Notes: generated by a model not told the origin, from the letters alone. Shown: positions 1 to 10,096, counted from the stretch's first letter. The stretch is DNA of 64,000 bases from Pseudomonas wuhanensis (GCF_030687395.1 NZ_CP117430.1:1860001-1924000); one strand, 5' to 3'. Made by a program: numbers and translations.

Positions 1-1370
1 GCGAGCATTTCAGTAAAATCCTGGCCCGCCGGGCCTATGTGGACGCTATGAATTCCAACGATCTGATTTTCCTGGCACAACCTGGTGGCCGCCTGACTGG
101 GCGGATTCGTGTACCGGGCGACAAATCGATTTCCCACCGTTCGATCATGCTCGGTTCCCTGGCCGAAGGCGTCACCGAAGTGGAAGGTTTCCTCGAGGGC
201 GAAGACGCCTTGGCGACCCTGCAAGCTTTTCGCGACATGGGTGTCGTCATCGAAGGTCCGCACCACGGTCGTGTGACCATCCACGGCGTCGGCCTGCATG
301 GCCTGAAGCCTGCGCCGGGCCCGATCTATCTGGGCAACTCCGGCACTTCGATGCGTCTGCTGTCTGGCCTTTTGGCTGCGCAGAACTTCGACAGTACGCT
401 GACCGGCGACGCTTCGCTGTCCAAGCGTCCGATGAATCGCGTGGCCAATCCGCTGCGTGAAATGGGCGCCGTGATCGAGACCGCTGCTGAAGGTCGTCCA
501 CCGATGACCATTCGTGGTGGCAACAAGCTCAAGGGCCTGACTTACACCATGCCAATGGCCAGCGCCCAGGTTAAATCCTGCCTGTTGCTGGCGGGTCTGT
601 ATGCCGAAGGCAAGACCACCGTCACCGAGCCGGCACCGACTCGCGATCACACCGAGCGCATGCTGCGCGGCTTCGGCTATCCGGTGACCGTCAACGGCGC
701 GACTGCCTCGGTCGAGTCCGGCCACAAGTTGACCGCGACCCACATTGAAGTGCCGGGCGATATCTCGTCGTCGGCGTTCTTCCTCGTGGCGGCGTCGATT
801 GCCGAAGGTTCGGAGCTGGTGCTTGAGCACGTCGGCATCAACCCGACCCGTACCGGCGTGATCGACATCCTGCGCCTGATGGGCGCTGACATCACCCTGG
901 AAAACCAGCGTGAAGTGGGCGGCGAACCGGTAGCGGATCTGCGCGTGCGGGCAGCTAAACTCAAAGGTATCGAGATCCCTGAAGCGCTGGTTCCACTGGC
1001 TATCGACGAGTTCCCGGTGCTGTTCGTGGCCGCTGCATGTGCCGAAGGGCGCACCGTGCTGCGCGGCGCCGAAGAGCTGCGCGTGAAGGAGTCGGACCGG
1101 ATCCAGGTGATGGCGGACGGTCTGCTGGCGCTGGGCGTCAAGTGTGAGCCAACCCCGGACGGCATCATTATCGACGGCGGCCAGATCGGCGGCGGCGAAG
1201 TGCACGGTCACGGCGATCACCGAATTGCCATGGCCTTCAGCGTGGCTTCGCTGCGCGCCACTGCACCGATTCGCATCCATGATTGCGCCAACGTCGCGAC
1301 CTCGTTCCCGAACTTCCTTGCGCTGTGCGCGCAGGTCGGTATCCGTGTTGCACAAGAGGCTCAGTCGTGA
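1..1370 (+). CDS. aroA: TyrA-AroA fusion protein, AroA (EPSP synthase) part; 5' end outside window
   Basis: EPSP synthase joins shikimate-3-phosphate and phosphoenolpyruvate in the cytoplasm, the sixth step of the shikimate pathway. Visible motifs are the N-terminal [16 protein letters not shown] (substrate-binding loop), [18 protein letters not shown] and [10 protein letters not shown], covering the whole two-domain AroA fold. The reading frame stays open from base 3 to the possible GTG at 39 and beyond the left edge, reading [18 protein letters not shown] just before AroA begins. That fits the tail of a prephenate dehydrogenase domain, as in the bifunctional TyrA-AroA of pseudomonads, so I treat the gene as 5'-truncated by the window and do not start it at 39 or 48. 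The stop overlaps the cmk start by 4 bases. I am sure of AroA; the fusion rests on family knowledge plus the open frame. Confidence 0.93.
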   Translation, partial: EHFSKILARRAYVDAMNSNDLIFLAQPGGRLTGRIRVPGDKSISHRSIMLGSLAEGVTEVEGFLEGEDALATLQAFRDMGVVIEGPHHGRVTIHGVGLHGLKPAPGPIYLGNSGTSMRLLSGLLAAQNFDSTLTGDASLSKRPMNRVANPLREMGAVIETAAEGRPPMTIRGGNKLKGLTYTMPMASAQVKSCLLLAGLYAEGKTTVTEPAPTRDHTERMLRGFGYPVTVNGATASVESGHKLTATHIEVPGDISSSAFFLVAASIAEGSELVLEHVGINPTRTGVIDILRLMGADITLENQREVGGEPVADLRVRAAKLKGIEIPEALVPLAIDEFPVLFVAAACAEGRTVLRGAEELRVKESDRIQVMADGLLALGVKCEPTPDGIIIDGGQIGGGEVHGHGDHRIAMAFSVASLRATAPIRIHDCANVATSFPNFLALCAQVGIRVAQEAQS

Positions 1371-2056
1371 AAATCATCGCACCGGTCATCACCATTGATG
1401 GGCCAAGCGGCTCTGGCAAGGGCACAGTCGCCGGGATGCTGGCCAAGCGCCTGGGCTGGAACTTGCTGGATTCCGGTGCGCTGTACCGATTGCTGGCGTT
1501 CGCGGCGTATAACCATGGCGTCGATCTGACGAATGAAGAGCTGCTCAAAAAACTGGCCGCTCATCTGGATGTGCAATTCATCGCGGCGACCGACGGTCAG
1601 CTGCAGCGCATCATTCTGGAAGGCGACGAAGTCAGCGATGTCATTCGCACCGAAAGTATCGGCTCGGGCGCCTCGCAGGTCGCTGCGCTGCCCGCCGTGC
1701 GTGAGGCGCTGCTTCAGCGCCAGCGGGCCTTTCAGGAATTACCGGGTCTGGTGGCCGATGGTCGCGACATGGGCACGGTGGTATTTCCCGACGCACCGTT
1801 GAAGATTTTCCTGACCGCCAGTGCCGAGGAGCGTGCGCGCCGTCGATACTTGCAGTTGAAGGGCAAAGTCGATGGTGTTAGTCTGTCGAGTCTGCTAGAT
1901 GAGATACGTGCGCGCGATGAGCGCGACACCCAGCGAGCGGTAGCCCCGCTCAAACCGGCGGCTGACGCCATCCAGCTGGATTCCACGGAATTATCCATCG
2001 ATCAGGTGCTGGAACGCATCATGAGCGAAATCGCCATTCGCGATATCGCCGGGTGA
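1367..2056 (+). CDS. cmk: cytidylate kinase
   Basis: Phosphorylates CMP and dCMP to the diphosphates with ATP. The 229-residue protein begins [19 protein letters not shown], the P-loop of the CMP kinase family, at residues 2-20. It later shows [15 protein letters not shown] (nucleotide-binding) and a [16 protein letters not shown] lid segment near the C terminus, and its length is normal for bacterial Cmk. The GTG at 1367 is chosen because it overlaps the aroA stop (GTGA), giving translational coupling; a longer frame starting at 1283 would lie wholly inside aroA. The order aroA-cmk-rpsA is conserved in gammaproteobacteria. Confidence 0.95.
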   Translation: MKIIAPVITIDGPSGSGKGTVAGMLAKRLGWNLLDSGALYRLLAFAAYNHGVDLTNEELLKKLAAHLDVQFIAATDGQLQRIILEGDEVSDVIRTESIGSGASQVAALPAVREALLQRQRAFQELPGLVADGRDMGTVVFPDAPLKIFLTASAEERARRRYLQLKGKVDGVSLSSLLDEIRARDERDTQRAVAPLKPAADAIQLDSTELSIDQVLERIMSEIAIRDIAG

Positions 2057-2058
2057 CC

Positions 2059-2105
2059 AAGAAGCTTCGCAGGGGACCAGTCATAGTCCTGCGGCGCTTC
2101 TTTAA
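2059..2105 (+). terminator. imperfect hairpin between cmk and rpsA (weak terminator or RNA structure)
   Basis: Bases 2061-2065 (gaagc) pair with 2096-2100 (gcttc) and 2068-2073 (cgcagg) with 2088-2093 (cctgcg), with a small internal loop, and only three T follow. It could be a weak terminator or attenuator that lets part of cmk transcription into rpsA, or a processing site. Confidence 0.45.
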
Positions 2106-2108
2106 AAT

Positions 2109-2176
2109 GAAACTAACCCACATCGTCTGGGATGTGGAGATGGGCGTATTCTTCGCCCTCATCAACAGGAATTAAA
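2109..2176 (+). promoter_or_regulatory. structured rpsA leader (probable S1 autoregulatory translation-initiation region)
   Basis: Two hairpins lie immediately before rpsA: 2118-2124 (ccacatc) with 2131-2137 (gatgtgg), and 2042-offset equivalents 2142-2146 (gggcg) with 2154-2158 (cgccc). With the larger upstream hairpin this makes three stacked stems separated by A-rich stretches, and only a short AGGA before the start codon. In gammaproteobacteria the rpsA leader folds as three hairpins that drive efficient initiation and let free S1 repress its own synthesis. That this leader works the same way is inference from shape and position. Confidence 0.5.
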
Positions 2177-3868
2177 ATGAGCGAAAGCTTTGCGGAACTC
2201 TTTGAAGAAAGCCTAAAAACCCTGAACCTTCAGGCAGGCTCCATCATCACCGGTGTTATCGTTGATATCGATTACCAGGCTCGCTGGGTAACCGTTCACG
2301 CTGGCCTGAAGTCTGAAGCACTCATCCCGCTTGAGCAGTTCTACAACGACGCTGGCGAACTGAACATCAACGTCGGTGACGAAGTTCACGTTGCGCTGGA
2401 CTCGGTTGAAGACGGCTTCGGTGAAACCAAGCTGTCCCGTGAAAAAGCCAAGCGCGCTGAATGCTGGATTGTTCTGGAAGCAGCCTTCGCAGCCGAAGAA
2501 GTGGTCAAGGGCGTTATCAACGGTAAGGTTAAAGGCGGCTTCACTGTCGACGTTAACGGCATCCGTGCGTTCCTGCCAGGTTCTCTGGTTGACGTCCGTC
2601 CAGTGCGCGACACCACGCACCTGGAAGGCAAAGAGCTGGAATTCAAGGTCATCAAACTCGACCAGAAACGCAACAACGTTGTCGTTTCCCGTCGCAGCGT
2701 CCTCGAAGCCGAGAACTCCGCCGAGCGTGAAGCTCTGCTGGAATCCCTGCAGGAAGGCCAGCAAGTCAAAGGTATCGTCAAGAACCTCACAGATTACGGC
2801 GCATTCGTCGATCTGGGTGGCGTCGATGGCCTGCTGCACATTACCGACATGGCTTGGAAGCGTATCAAGCATCCTTCCGAAATCGTCAACGTTGGCGACG
2901 AGATCGATGTCAAGGTTCTGAAGTACGATCGCGAACGCAATCGTGTTTCCCTGGGCCTCAAGCAACTGGGCGAAGATCCATGGGTTGCTATCAAAGCCCG
3001 TTACCCAGAAAGCACTCGCGTTACCGCTCGTGTAACCAACCTGACCGACTACGGCTGCTTCGCTGAGCTGGAAGAAGGCGTTGAAGGCCTGGTACACGTT
3101 TCCGAAATGGACTGGACCAACAAGAACATCCACCCTTCGAAAGTCGTACAAGTCGGCGACGAAGTGGAAGTTATGGTTCTGGACATCGACGAAGAGCGTC
3201 GTCGTATCTCCCTCGGCATCAAGCAGTGCAAATCTAACCCATGGGAAGATTTCTCTGGCCAGTTCAACAAGGGCGATAAAATCTCCGGCACCATCAAGTC
3301 GATCACCGATTTCGGTATCTTCATTGGTCTGGACGGCGGCATCGACGGTCTGGTTCACCTGTCCGACATCTCCTGGAACGAAGTGGGCGAAGAAGCCGTT
3401 CGCCGCTTCAAGAAGGGCGACGAGCTGGACACCGTTATCCTGTCGGTTGACCCAGAGCGCGAGCGCATCTCCCTGGGTATCAAGCAACTGGAAAGCGATC
3501 CGTTCTCCGAGTACGTTCAAGAGAACGACAAAGGCGCCATCGTTAAAGGCATCGTGAAAGAAGTTGACGCTAAAGGCGCCATCATCACTCTGGCCGACGA
3601 TATCGAAGCGACTCTGAAAGCCTCCGAAATCAGCCGTGACCGCGTTGAAGACGCGCGCAACGTTCTGAAAGAAGGCGAAGAAGTAGAAGCCAAGATCATC
3701 AGCGTTGACCGCAAGAGCCGCGTAATCCAGCTCTCGATCAAGTCGAAAGACGTTGAAGACGAGAAAGAAGCCATCCAAAGCTTGAAAGACAAGCCTTCGG
3801 ATAGCATCGCTGCTGGTCCTACCACTCTGGGCGACCTGTTGCGTGCACAAATGGAAAAACAGAACTGA
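2177..3868 (+). CDS. rpsA: 30S ribosomal protein S1
   Basis: S1 binds mRNA leaders and feeds them to the 30S subunit. The 563-residue protein carries six S1 (OB-fold) repeats. The first two (about residues 20-170) are divergent and bind the ribosome; the later ones show the repeated [33 protein letters not shown] and [17 protein letters not shown] cores, and the last repeat is degenerate. Length matches the family (about 557-563). The ATG at 2177 is preceded by AGGA and gives the usual [13 protein letters not shown] start; the upstream in-frame start at 2132 lies in the structured leader. Followed by a strong terminator. Confidence 0.97.
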   Translation: MSESFAELFEESLKTLNLQAGSIITGVIVDIDYQARWVTVHAGLKSEALIPLEQFYNDAGELNINVGDEVHVALDSVEDGFGETKLSREKAKRAECWIVLEAAFAAEEVVKGVINGKVKGGFTVDVNGIRAFLPGSLVDVRPVRDTTHLEGKELEFKVIKLDQKRNNVVVSRRSVLEAENSAEREALLESLQEGQQVKGIVKNLTDYGAFVDLGGVDGLLHITDMAWKRIKHPSEIVNVGDEIDVKVLKYDRERNRVSLGLKQLGEDPWVAIKARYPESTRVTARVTNLTDYGCFAELEEGVEGLVHVSEMDWTNKNIHPSKVVQVGDEVEVMVLDIDEERRRISLGIKQCKSNPWEDFSGQFNKGDKISGTIKSITDFGIFIGLDGGIDGLVHLSDISWNEVGEEAVRRFKKGDELDTVILSVDPERERISLGIKQLESDPFSEYVQENDKGAIVKGIVKEVDAKGAIITLADDIEATLKASEISRDRVEDARNVLKEGEEVEAKIISVDRKSRVIQLSIKSKDVEDEKEAIQSLKDKPSDSIAAGPTTLGDLLRAQMEKQN

Positions 3869-3885
3869 GTTCTGTCAGACCATAG

Positions 3886-3914
3886 AAAAAGGGCGACTTC
3901 GGTCGCCCTTTTTT
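3886..3914 (+). terminator. rpsA rho-independent terminator
   Basis: Stem gggcgac (3891-3897) and gtcgccc (3902-3908) closed by a TTCG tetraloop, flanked by five A on the left and six T on the right. A textbook intrinsic terminator 18 bases after the rpsA stop. Confidence 0.92.
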
Positions 3915-4084
3915 GTGTCTACGATTTGGTGAATCCAAGCGTGCTGATGCCGCCTTATTTCTTTCGTGAAACCAATGATCTACATAAACTGTCTGTAACT
4001 TCATACAGGTCAATCGTCTATTCAAGGCTAGGCTTAGTCTGAAGTGAACGACCGCCGTGCAATGCGCCCGGCATAAGGAAGTGA

Positions 4085-4363
4085 ATGAACAAGCTCATTG
4101 TCGTGATAGCAGTACTGACATTGGCAGGTTGTACCACCAGCGCCAAGACTCATGCGGTACGCGGAGTCAGTGGTATAGAGATCGATTGTTCAGGATTGGG
4201 CTCCGGATGGGAGAGGTGTCACAAGAGAGCCGCCAGGGAGTGCAAGGGTGCAGGTTATAAAGTTGTTGTAAGGTCCGATGACGCGAAGGAGGAAGATGAA
4301 TTCCCTTTTGGCTTCAATCCCGCGGGTTATCTGACGCGCACCATGCTGGTTATCTGTAGGTGA
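4085..4363 (+). CDS. small putative lipoprotein
   Basis: A 92-residue protein with a lipoprotein signal peptide: MNKLIVVIAVLTLAGC places a lipobox LAGC with the modified Cys at residue 16, followed by TTS, which does not look like an inner-membrane retention signal. The mature part has two further Cys (CSGLGSGWERC region), a WERCHKRAARECKG segment and a C-terminal Cys, so disulfides are likely in the periplasm. AAGGAAG precedes the ATG. I recognise no domain with a known function; it resembles conserved small pseudomonad lipoproteins found before ihfB. It stands alone between the rpsA terminator and ihfB. Confidence 0.75.
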   Translation: MNKLIVVIAVLTLAGCTTSAKTHAVRGVSGIEIDCSGLGSGWERCHKRAARECKGAGYKVVVRSDDAKEEDEFPFGFNPAGYLTRTMLVICR

Positions 4364-4513
4364 ATGCCGGGTTTGAGCAATGTTCCGATGTTCTGAAATC
4401 GGGCACCTCATTGCAAGGAAAGATATGTCAAAACTCGGGCTGTTCAAATTTCTCCGGGCATGCTAAAACCTTTGAAGCGCTTTTCCTAGCTGCTTGAAAA
4501 AGAAGGGAAAAAT

Positions 4514-4810
4514 ATGACGAAGTCGGAGTTGATCGAACGAATTGTCACCCATCAAGGGCTGCTCTCATCCAAGGATGTGGAGCTGGCCATCAAGACCATG
4601 CTTGAGCAAATGTCCCAATGTCTGGCCACCGGTGATCGAATCGAGATCCGTGGTTTTGGCAGCTTCTCCCTGCACTATCGCGCGCCGCGCGTAGGCCGCA
4701 ATCCGAAAACCGGTCAGTCCGTCAGCCTCGACGGCAAGTTCGTTCCGCATTTCAAGCCAGGCAAAGAACTGCGCGATCGCGTGAACGAAGAAGAGGAGGA
4801 GGGGCTTTGA
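4514..4810 (+). CDS. ihfB: integration host factor subunit beta
   Basis: DNA-bending HU/IHF family protein that pairs with IhfA and shapes promoters and recombination sites. Its 98 residues start [10 protein letters not shown] and contain the [15 protein letters not shown] core and the beta-arm [15 protein letters not shown], including the conserved GRNPKTG and the intercalating Pro. The acidic tail (NEEEEEGL) is usual for pseudomonad IhfB. GAAGGG precedes the ATG. In pseudomonads the O-antigen locus typically starts just downstream of ihfB, as it does here. Confidence 0.96.
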   Translation: MTKSELIERIVTHQGLLSSKDVELAIKTMLEQMSQCLATGDRIEIRGFGSFSLHYRAPRVGRNPKTGQSVSLDGKFVPHFKPGKELRDRVNEEEEEGL

Positions 4811-4837
4811 CAGCTGCTGCACTTCAAGGAACCGCTG

Positions 4838-5077
4838 ATGCGTAACCTCAAGCGCGTACTTCTCGCTGTATTTGTCCTATTGCTCGTTCTGGCGATCCTG
4901 GCGTTCGTTCTTGAGAACCAGCAAAGCGTGTCACTGTTATTCCTGGGCTGGGCAGGTCCACAATTGCCTGTGTCGCTGATCATGGTGATTGCGCTGCTGA
5001 TTGGCATGGTGATCGGGCCGATTCTCGGCTGGTTTCTGGGACGTACGTCCAGAGCCTCACGCAAGCGCCTTGTCTGA
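4838..5077 (+). CDS. LapA-domain (DUF1049) small inner-membrane protein
   Basis: A 79-residue protein with two predicted membrane helices (about residues 6-26 and 43-66) separated by the NQQSVSLLFLGWAGPQLPVSL segment typical of the LapA/YciS family, and a basic tail (RTSRASRKRLV). In Escherichia coli LapA works with LapB in LPS assembly and control of LpxC turnover; no lapB neighbour is seen here, so that role is only suggested. It starts 27 bases after ihfB and probably shares its transcript. Confidence 0.85.
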   Translation: MRNLKRVLLAVFVLLLVLAILAFVLENQQSVSLLFLGWAGPQLPVSLIMVIALLIGMVIGPILGWFLGRTSRASRKRLV

Positions 5078-5131
5078 CGGCGACAAACCCGTTGTACGCG
5101 TCTAATTTGCGTCGCAGCTTGTCCATATCCA

Positions 5132-5160
5132 TTAGTAAAACCTTCATTAAGCTGTAAAAT
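5132..5160 (+). promoter_or_regulatory. candidate promoter of the polysaccharide operon
   Basis: The 226-base gap between the lapA-like gene and rmlB has an A/T-rich stretch with a TAAAAT -10-like box at 5155-5160 and only a poor -35 (ttagta, 5132-5137) at 17-base spacing. No clear JUMPstart/ops element was found. The call is tentative. Confidence 0.3.
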
Positions 5161-5303
5161 GCTGCGCTTGATCGATAAGGCATTCCCGAATCGGTTCAGA
5201 CTGACTCTGTCAGAAGCCTCAGCTGACTTGATGGCTTTTGCATTCATGGATTAGACAGTGCGCGATTGGCGGCCCTGTCAGCAACTTAAGGGTATGGTTT
5301 CGC

Positions 5304-6380
5304 GTGAAAATTCTAGTTACCGGCGGCGCCGGGTTTATCGGCTCGGCAGTCATTCGTCATATCATCTCCAACACTAACGACTCTGTCGTTAACGTCGATA
5401 AACTGACTTATGCCGGTAATCTTGAGTCGCTGGCCGAAGTCAGCCAGAACTCGCGTTACGTGTTCGAGCGCGTCGACATCTGCGACCGTGATCAAGTAGA
5501 CCGTGTCCTGCGTGAACACCAACCAGATGCCATCATGCACCTGGCCGCAGAGTCCCACGTTGACCGCTCGATCTCCGGTCCGTCTGAATTCATCCAGACC
5601 AACATCATTGGCACCTACACCTTGCTGGAAGCTGCACGCCATTATTGGGCGGCACTGGATGATGCGCGTAAAGCCAACTTCCGCTTCCATCATATTTCCA
5701 CCGACGAAGTCTACGGAGACCTCGAAGGTCCGGAAGACCTCTTCACCGAAACCACGCCGTATCAGCCAAGCTCGCCGTACTCGGCCAGCAAGGCCAGTTC
5801 CGATCACCTGGTTCGCGCCTGGAGCCGCACCTACGGTCTGCCGACTCTGGTGACCAACTGCTCGAACAACTACGGTCCTTGCCACTTCCCTGAGAAGTTG
5901 ATCCCGCTGATCATTCTTAATGCACTGGAAGGCAAGCCGCTGCCGGTCTACGGCAAAGGTAACCAGGTCCGTGACTGGCTCTATGTCGAAGACCACGCCC
6001 GCGCGCTTTACAAAGTCGTGACCGAAGGCGTAATCGGCGAGACCTACAACATCGGCGGCCATAACGAGAAGCAAAACATCGAAGTGGTGCATACCCTGTG
6101 CGCACTGCTCGACGAACTGCGTCCAGACTCTGCTCATCGTCCACATGCCAGCCTGATCACCTACGTCCAGGATCGCCCGGGCCACGACCAGCGCTACGCG
6201 ATCGATGCCAGCAAAATCCAGCGCGAGCTGGGTTGGGCGCCGGAAGAGACCTTTGACACCGGTATTCGCAAGACCGTCGAGTGGTACCTCAACAACACTG
6301 AGTGGGTGGCTCACGTGAAGAGCGGCAGCTACCAACAGTGGATTGACCAGAACTACGCGGATCGTTCGGACAAGGCATGA
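5304..6380 (+). CDS. rfbB: dTDP-glucose 4,6-dehydratase
   Basis: Converts dTDP-glucose to dTDP-4-keto-6-deoxyglucose, step two of dTDP-rhamnose synthesis. The 358-residue extended SDR shows the N-terminal NAD-binding TGGAGFIGS at residues 6-14, the STDEVYGD active-site strand with the dehydratase Asp/Glu pair, the [10 protein letters not shown] catalytic Tyr-Lys motif and NNYGP further on. GTG at 5304 gives [13 protein letters not shown], the normal N terminus, so the longer frame from 5238 is rejected. It overlaps the next gene by 4 bases (ATGA). Also called rmlB. Confidence 0.95.
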   Translation: MKILVTGGAGFIGSAVIRHIISNTNDSVVNVDKLTYAGNLESLAEVSQNSRYVFERVDICDRDQVDRVLREHQPDAIMHLAAESHVDRSISGPSEFIQTNIIGTYTLLEAARHYWAALDDARKANFRFHHISTDEVYGDLEGPEDLFTETTPYQPSSPYSASKASSDHLVRAWSRTYGLPTLVTNCSNNYGPCHFPEKLIPLIILNALEGKPLPVYGKGNQVRDWLYVEDHARALYKVVTEGVIGETYNIGGHNEKQNIEVVHTLCALLDELRPDSAHRPHASLITYVQDRPGHDQRYAIDASKIQRELGWAPEETFDTGIRKTVEWYLNNTEWVAHVKSGSYQQWIDQNYADRSDKA

Positions 6381-7270
6381 AAATCCTCCTGTTGGGAAAA
6401 AACGGCCAGGTCGGCTGGGAGTTGCAACGCTCCCTTGCACCGCTTGGTGAGTTGATCGCCTTGGACCGTCACTCGGTCGATGGTTTGAACGGCGACCTGT
6501 CCGACCTCGACGCACTGCGTGCGACGATCCGTCAGGTTAAGCCCGACGTCATCGTCAACGCTGCGGCCTACACCGCTGTCGATAAAGCTGAATCCGAGAC
6601 AGAGCTGGCCGACCGCGTAAACGGTCAGGCGAGTCAGGTCATGGCTGAAGAGGCTGCATCCCTGGGCGCCTGGCTGATTCACTATTCGACCGACTATGTG
6701 TTCAGTGGTGAAGGCCTGAAGCCATGGCAAGAGACAGATGCCGTCGCCCCGGTGAATCACTACGGCACCAGCAAACTGGCCGGCGAACAAGCGATTACTG
6801 CTTCGGGCTGCAAGCACCTGATCTTCCGCACCAGTTGGGTCTATGGCGCGCGCGGCAACAACTTTGCCAAGACCATGCTGCGTCTGGCCAAGGACCGCGA
6901 AACCCTGAGCGTCATCGCCGACCAGATCGGTGCCCCGACCGGTGCAGATTTGATTGCCGACGTGACGGCGTTGGCCATTCAACAAGTCTTGCAGCGCCCT
7001 GAACTGGCGGGCCTGTATCACCTGGCGGCCGCCGGCGAAGTGTCCTGGCACGGCTATGCCAGCCATGTGATCGGTTTTGCCAAAGCCAACGGCGAAGAAC
7101 TCGCCGTCACGGTGATCAATCCGATAGATACGACCGCCTACCCAACACCGGCGCGCCGCCCTCTGAACTCACGGTTGAACACTCAGAAGCTGCGCGACAA
7201 TTTTTCTCTACACTTGCCGGATTGGCAAAGTGGTGTCACCCGAATGCTGATGGAAGTCCTGAATAAATGA
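6377..7270 (+). CDS. rfbD: dTDP-4-dehydrorhamnose reductase
   Basis: NADPH-dependent last step of dTDP-L-rhamnose synthesis. The 297-residue protein starts [16 protein letters not shown] (Rossmann loop GKNGQVG), has [12 protein letters not shown], the STDYVFSG strand and the catalytic YGTSKLAGE. It overlaps rfbB and rfbA by 4 bases each, indicating tight translational coupling. Its substrate needs the RmlC epimerase, which is not encoded in this window. Also called rmlD. Confidence 0.95.
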   Translation: MKILLLGKNGQVGWELQRSLAPLGELIALDRHSVDGLNGDLSDLDALRATIRQVKPDVIVNAAAYTAVDKAESETELADRVNGQASQVMAEEAASLGAWLIHYSTDYVFSGEGLKPWQETDAVAPVNHYGTSKLAGEQAITASGCKHLIFRTSWVYGARGNNFAKTMLRLAKDRETLSVIADQIGAPTGADLIADVTALAIQQVLQRPELAGLYHLAAAGEVSWHGYASHVIGFAKANGEELAVTVINPIDTTAYPTPARRPLNSRLNTQKLRDNFSLHLPDWQSGVTRMLMEVLNK

Positions 7271-8157
7271 CCACGACAAATCGTAAAGGCATCATCCTCG
7301 CTGGCGGCTCGGGCACTCGTCTGCACCCGTTGACCCTCGGCGTGTCCAAGCAGATGCTGCCGATCTACGACAAGCCGATGATCTTCTATCCGCTGTCGGT
7401 GCTGATGCTCGCCGGTATGCGCGAAATCCTGATTATCTCCACCCCTGAAGACCTGCCAAGTTTCCAAAAATTGCTGGGTGACGGCAGTCTGTACGGCATC
7501 AAGCTGACCTACGCCGAGCAACCTAGCCCGGACGGCCTGGCACAAGCCTTCATCATTGGCGAAGAATTCATCGGCAAAGACCCTTGCTGTCTGATCCTGG
7601 GCGACAACATCTTCTACGGTCAGCACTTCTCGGAAAACCTGCGTTCCGCCACTACTCAAGAGCACGGTGCGACTGTATTTGGTTATCACGTATCCGATCC
7701 GGAGCGTTTCGGGGTCGTCGAGTTCGACGCTGCCGGCCGTGCCTTGAGCATCGAAGAGAAGCCGCTGAAGCCAAAATCCAGCTACGCGGTGACTGGCCTG
7801 TACTTCTACGACAACCAAGTCGTCGAGATCGCCAAGAATATCAAGCCATCCCCACGTGGTGAGCTGGAAATCACTGATGTTAACCGTGCATACCTCGAGC
7901 AGAAGACCCTCAACGTCGAAATGCTCGGTCGTGGTTTTGCCTGGCTGGATACCGGTACCCATGATTCGCTGCTGGAAGCCAGTCACTTCGTGCATACCAT
8001 CGAGCAGCGTCAGGGGCTGAAAGTGGCTTGCCTGGAAGAGATCGCTTATCACAATGGCTGGATCACTGCCGAGCAGTTGGGTACTCAGGCCGATGCCCTG
8101 AAGAAAACGGGCTACGGTCAGTACCTGCAGAAACTCCTGGACTCGCCTTCCCACTGA
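7267..8157 (+). CDS. rfbA: glucose-1-phosphate thymidylyltransferase
   Basis: Makes dTDP-glucose from glucose-1-phosphate and dTTP, the feedback-regulated first step. The 296-residue protein has the nucleotidyltransferase signature [20 protein letters not shown] at residues 13-32, LGDNIFYG with the metal-binding Asp, and EEKP further on. Length and motifs match RmlA. It is the third gene of a coupled rmlBDA set; the following gene begins 56 bases later and is a glycosyltransferase, where rmlC often sits. Also called rmlA. Confidence 0.95.
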   Translation: MTTTNRKGIILAGGSGTRLHPLTLGVSKQMLPIYDKPMIFYPLSVLMLAGMREILIISTPEDLPSFQKLLGDGSLYGIKLTYAEQPSPDGLAQAFIIGEEFIGKDPCCLILGDNIFYGQHFSENLRSATTQEHGATVFGYHVSDPERFGVVEFDAAGRALSIEEKPLKPKSSYAVTGLYFYDNQVVEIAKNIKPSPRGELEITDVNRAYLEQKTLNVEMLGRGFAWLDTGTHDSLLEASHFVHTIEQRQGLKVACLEEIAYHNGWITAEQLGTQADALKKTGYGQYLQKLLDSPSH

Positions 8158-8213
8158 TTCGAAGGCTCAATCCTTTCGAACAGTAGCGTTTAATCAGTCC
8201 AGGCAGGAATGGC

Positions 8214-9137
8214 ATGCCAGTAAAACATCCCAAGGTTGCGGTTTTGCTGGCTGCCTACAATGGCATGCAGTGGATCGAGGAGCAGTTGGCCTCGATCCTC
8301 GACCAGTCAGCTGTCGACCTAACCGTTTATATCAGTATCGACCCCTCCACTGATGGTACCGAGGCGTGGTGCGCGGTTTATGCTGCCCAGCACCCAAGCG
8401 TAATTGTATTACCTGCTGCTGGCGCCTTCGGAGGGGCTTCGCGCAACTTTTTCAGGTTGATCCGTGATGTTGATCTTGATAAATACGACTTTGTCGCCTT
8501 TGCCGATCAGGATGATGTATGGCACTTGGATAAGCTTCAGCGCGCGACCCATGCGATTCAGTCCCGTGAAATAGATGCCTATTCCAGTAACGTCACCGCT
8601 TTTTGGCCGAACGGCAGGACGCAGTTGCTGGACAAGGCTCAGCCTCAGGTTGCCTGGGACTTCCTGTTTGAAGCGGCTGGGCCAGGGTGCACGTATGTGA
8701 TGAGTCAGAAGATGGTGGCGACTTTGAAGGCGTCCATGTTGAATAATTGGGCTGACCTGCAAGGTGTCAGCTTGCATGACTGGTATTGCTACGCCTTTGC
8801 GCGTAGCCACGGCTTCAAGTGGTTTATCGACCCGCAGCCATCCATGCAGTATCGCCAGCACGAGCGAAATCAGGTTGGGGCCAATACTGGCCTCAATCCG
8901 TTGATCGCGCGTTACAAGACGATTCATGACGGTTGGTGGTTCTCCCAGGTCCGGCTAATTGCATGTCAGGTGGGGCGAAGTACTGATCCTTTCGTTCAGG
9001 GCTGGTTACGTCTAGGGCGCGCGCAGTTATTGAGGCTCTCTTTAAGTGCCTGGAAATGTCGTCGGCGTGCGCGGGATAAGGTTTTCTTTTTTTTGATTTG
9101 TTGGGCCACTGCATTGATCGGAAGTAAATCCAGATGA
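8214..9137 (+). CDS. GT2-family glycosyltransferase (rhamnosyltransferase-like)
   Basis: Cytoplasmic family 2 transferase of 307 residues. The GT-A fold starts VAVLLAAYNGMQWIEEQL at about residue 8; a SIDPSTDGT strand and the donor/metal site FADQDDVW follow near residue 95, then an acceptor-side HDWYCYAFA and a YRQHERNQVGAN motif shared with rhamnosyl-like GT2 enzymes. Being next to rmlBDA suggests a rhamnose donor, which is inference. An eight-T run (9087-9094) near the 3' end is a possible slippage site. It overlaps the next gene by 4 bases. Confidence 0.88.
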   Translation: MPVKHPKVAVLLAAYNGMQWIEEQLASILDQSAVDLTVYISIDPSTDGTEAWCAVYAAQHPSVIVLPAAGAFGGASRNFFRLIRDVDLDKYDFVAFADQDDVWHLDKLQRATHAIQSREIDAYSSNVTAFWPNGRTQLLDKAQPQVAWDFLFEAAGPGCTYVMSQKMVATLKASMLNNWADLQGVSLHDWYCYAFARSHGFKWFIDPQPSMQYRQHERNQVGANTGLNPLIARYKTIHDGWWFSQVRLIACQVGRSTDPFVQGWLRLGRAQLLRLSLSAWKCRRRARDKVFFFLICWATALIGSKSR

Positions 9138-10096
9138 AAGGTCCGCAGGTTTTAGTGACGGGCGCGACCGGATTTGTCGGCGAGGCTGTGGTCTTCAGGT
9201 TGTTGCTCGACAAGAAATTCACCCCCGTCGCCGCGGTTCGCGCAAGCACGCGTTTGAGCGGTTTGTGCCGAGTCGTCCCCTTCGATCTTGATCTGCCAAT
9301 AGGCAAGTCGATGCTGGAAGGCGTCGCCGTTGTCATTCATTGTGCGGCCAGGGTGCACGTCATGAACGAAACGGCTGCGGACAGCCTCGCGGCGTTTCGT
9401 AAAGCCAATGTCGAGGGCACCGTTCGGCTTGCCAGGCGTGCAGCAGAGTCCGGCGTGAAGCGTTTTATTTTTATCAGCTCGATCAAAGTGAATGGCGAAA
9501 GCACAGTTCGCGATATGCCGTTCAAGGCTACGGATACGCCCGCGCCAGTTGATCCTTATGGGGTGTCCAAGCGCGAGGCAGAGGCTGCGTTGATGCAAAT
9601 CAGCCTGGAAACCGGAATGGAGGTCGTTGTCATCCGTCCGCCCCTCGTTTACGGGCCGGGTGTCAAAGCCAACTTCCTCAGCATGATGCGTTGGCTGGAT
9701 CGCGGCGTGCCTTTGCCATTGGGCGCTATTAATAATCAGCGCAGTCTGGTCGCACTCGGAAATCTCACGGACCTGGTGGTGACCTGCATTGACAACCCTG
9801 CTGCCGTCGGTCAGGTCTTTCTGGTTAGCGATGGCGAAGATCTGTCCACGACCCAATTGCTGCACCGTATGGCATTTGCATTGGGCAAGGTCGCGAGACT
9901 GCTGCCAGTGCCTTCGGGGTTGTTGAGAGTGACCGCCTCGATGGTGGGCAAGTCAGGGGTTGCCGAGCGGCTGTGTGGTTCTTTGCAGGTGGATATCCAG
10001 CCCACACGCGAGTTGCTTGGATGGCGTCCGCCTATCAGTACAGAAAAGGCTTTGCGTCAGGCTGCCGCCCATTATCGGGATAAAGAGACAAGATGA
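9134..10096 (+). CDS. WbpV-like NAD-dependent sugar epimerase/4-reductase
   Basis: Extended SDR of 320 residues with VTGATGFVGEAVV at the N terminus, FISSIKVNGE and the catalytic YGVSKREAE motif, and RPPLVYGPGVKANF. Sitting directly before a WbpL-like gene and sharing a locus with a WbpM-like dehydratase is the arrangement of wbpV in Pseudomonas aeruginosa, where the product reduces the 4-keto intermediate from WbpM to a UDP-2-acetamido-2,6-dideoxyhexose (FucNAc or QuiNAc). The stereochemistry of the product cannot be told from sequence. It overlaps neighbours on both sides by 4 bases. Confidence 0.85.
   Translation: MKGPQVLVTGATGFVGEAVVFRLLLDKKFTPVAAVRASTRLSGLCRVVPFDLDLPIGKSMLEGVAVVIHCAARVHVMNETAADSLAAFRKANVEGTVRLARRAAESGVKRFIFISSIKVNGESTVRDMPFKATDTPAPVDPYGVSKREAEAALMQISLETGMEVVVIRPPLVYGPGVKANFLSMMRWLDRGVPLPLGAINNQRSLVALGNLTDLVVTCIDNPAAVGQVFLVSDGEDLSTTQLLHRMAFALGKVARLLPVPSGLLRVTASMVGKSGVAERLCGSLQVDIQPTRELLGWRPPISTEKALRQAAAHYRDKETR

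Noticed and set aside
2213..3850. Open frame of 545 codons on the minus strand across rpsA
   Set aside because: It is antisense to a certain, highly conserved gene, its translation is low-complexity (Phe/Asp/Val rich), and the strong codon bias of rpsA explains the lack of stops.
5078..5303. JUMPstart/ops element sought upstream of rmlB
   Set aside because: No GGCGGTAG-type sequence in the right orientation was found.
5313..6515. 400-codon minus-strand frame over rmlB
   Set aside because: Antisense to rmlB, with no ribosome binding site and no recognisable motif.
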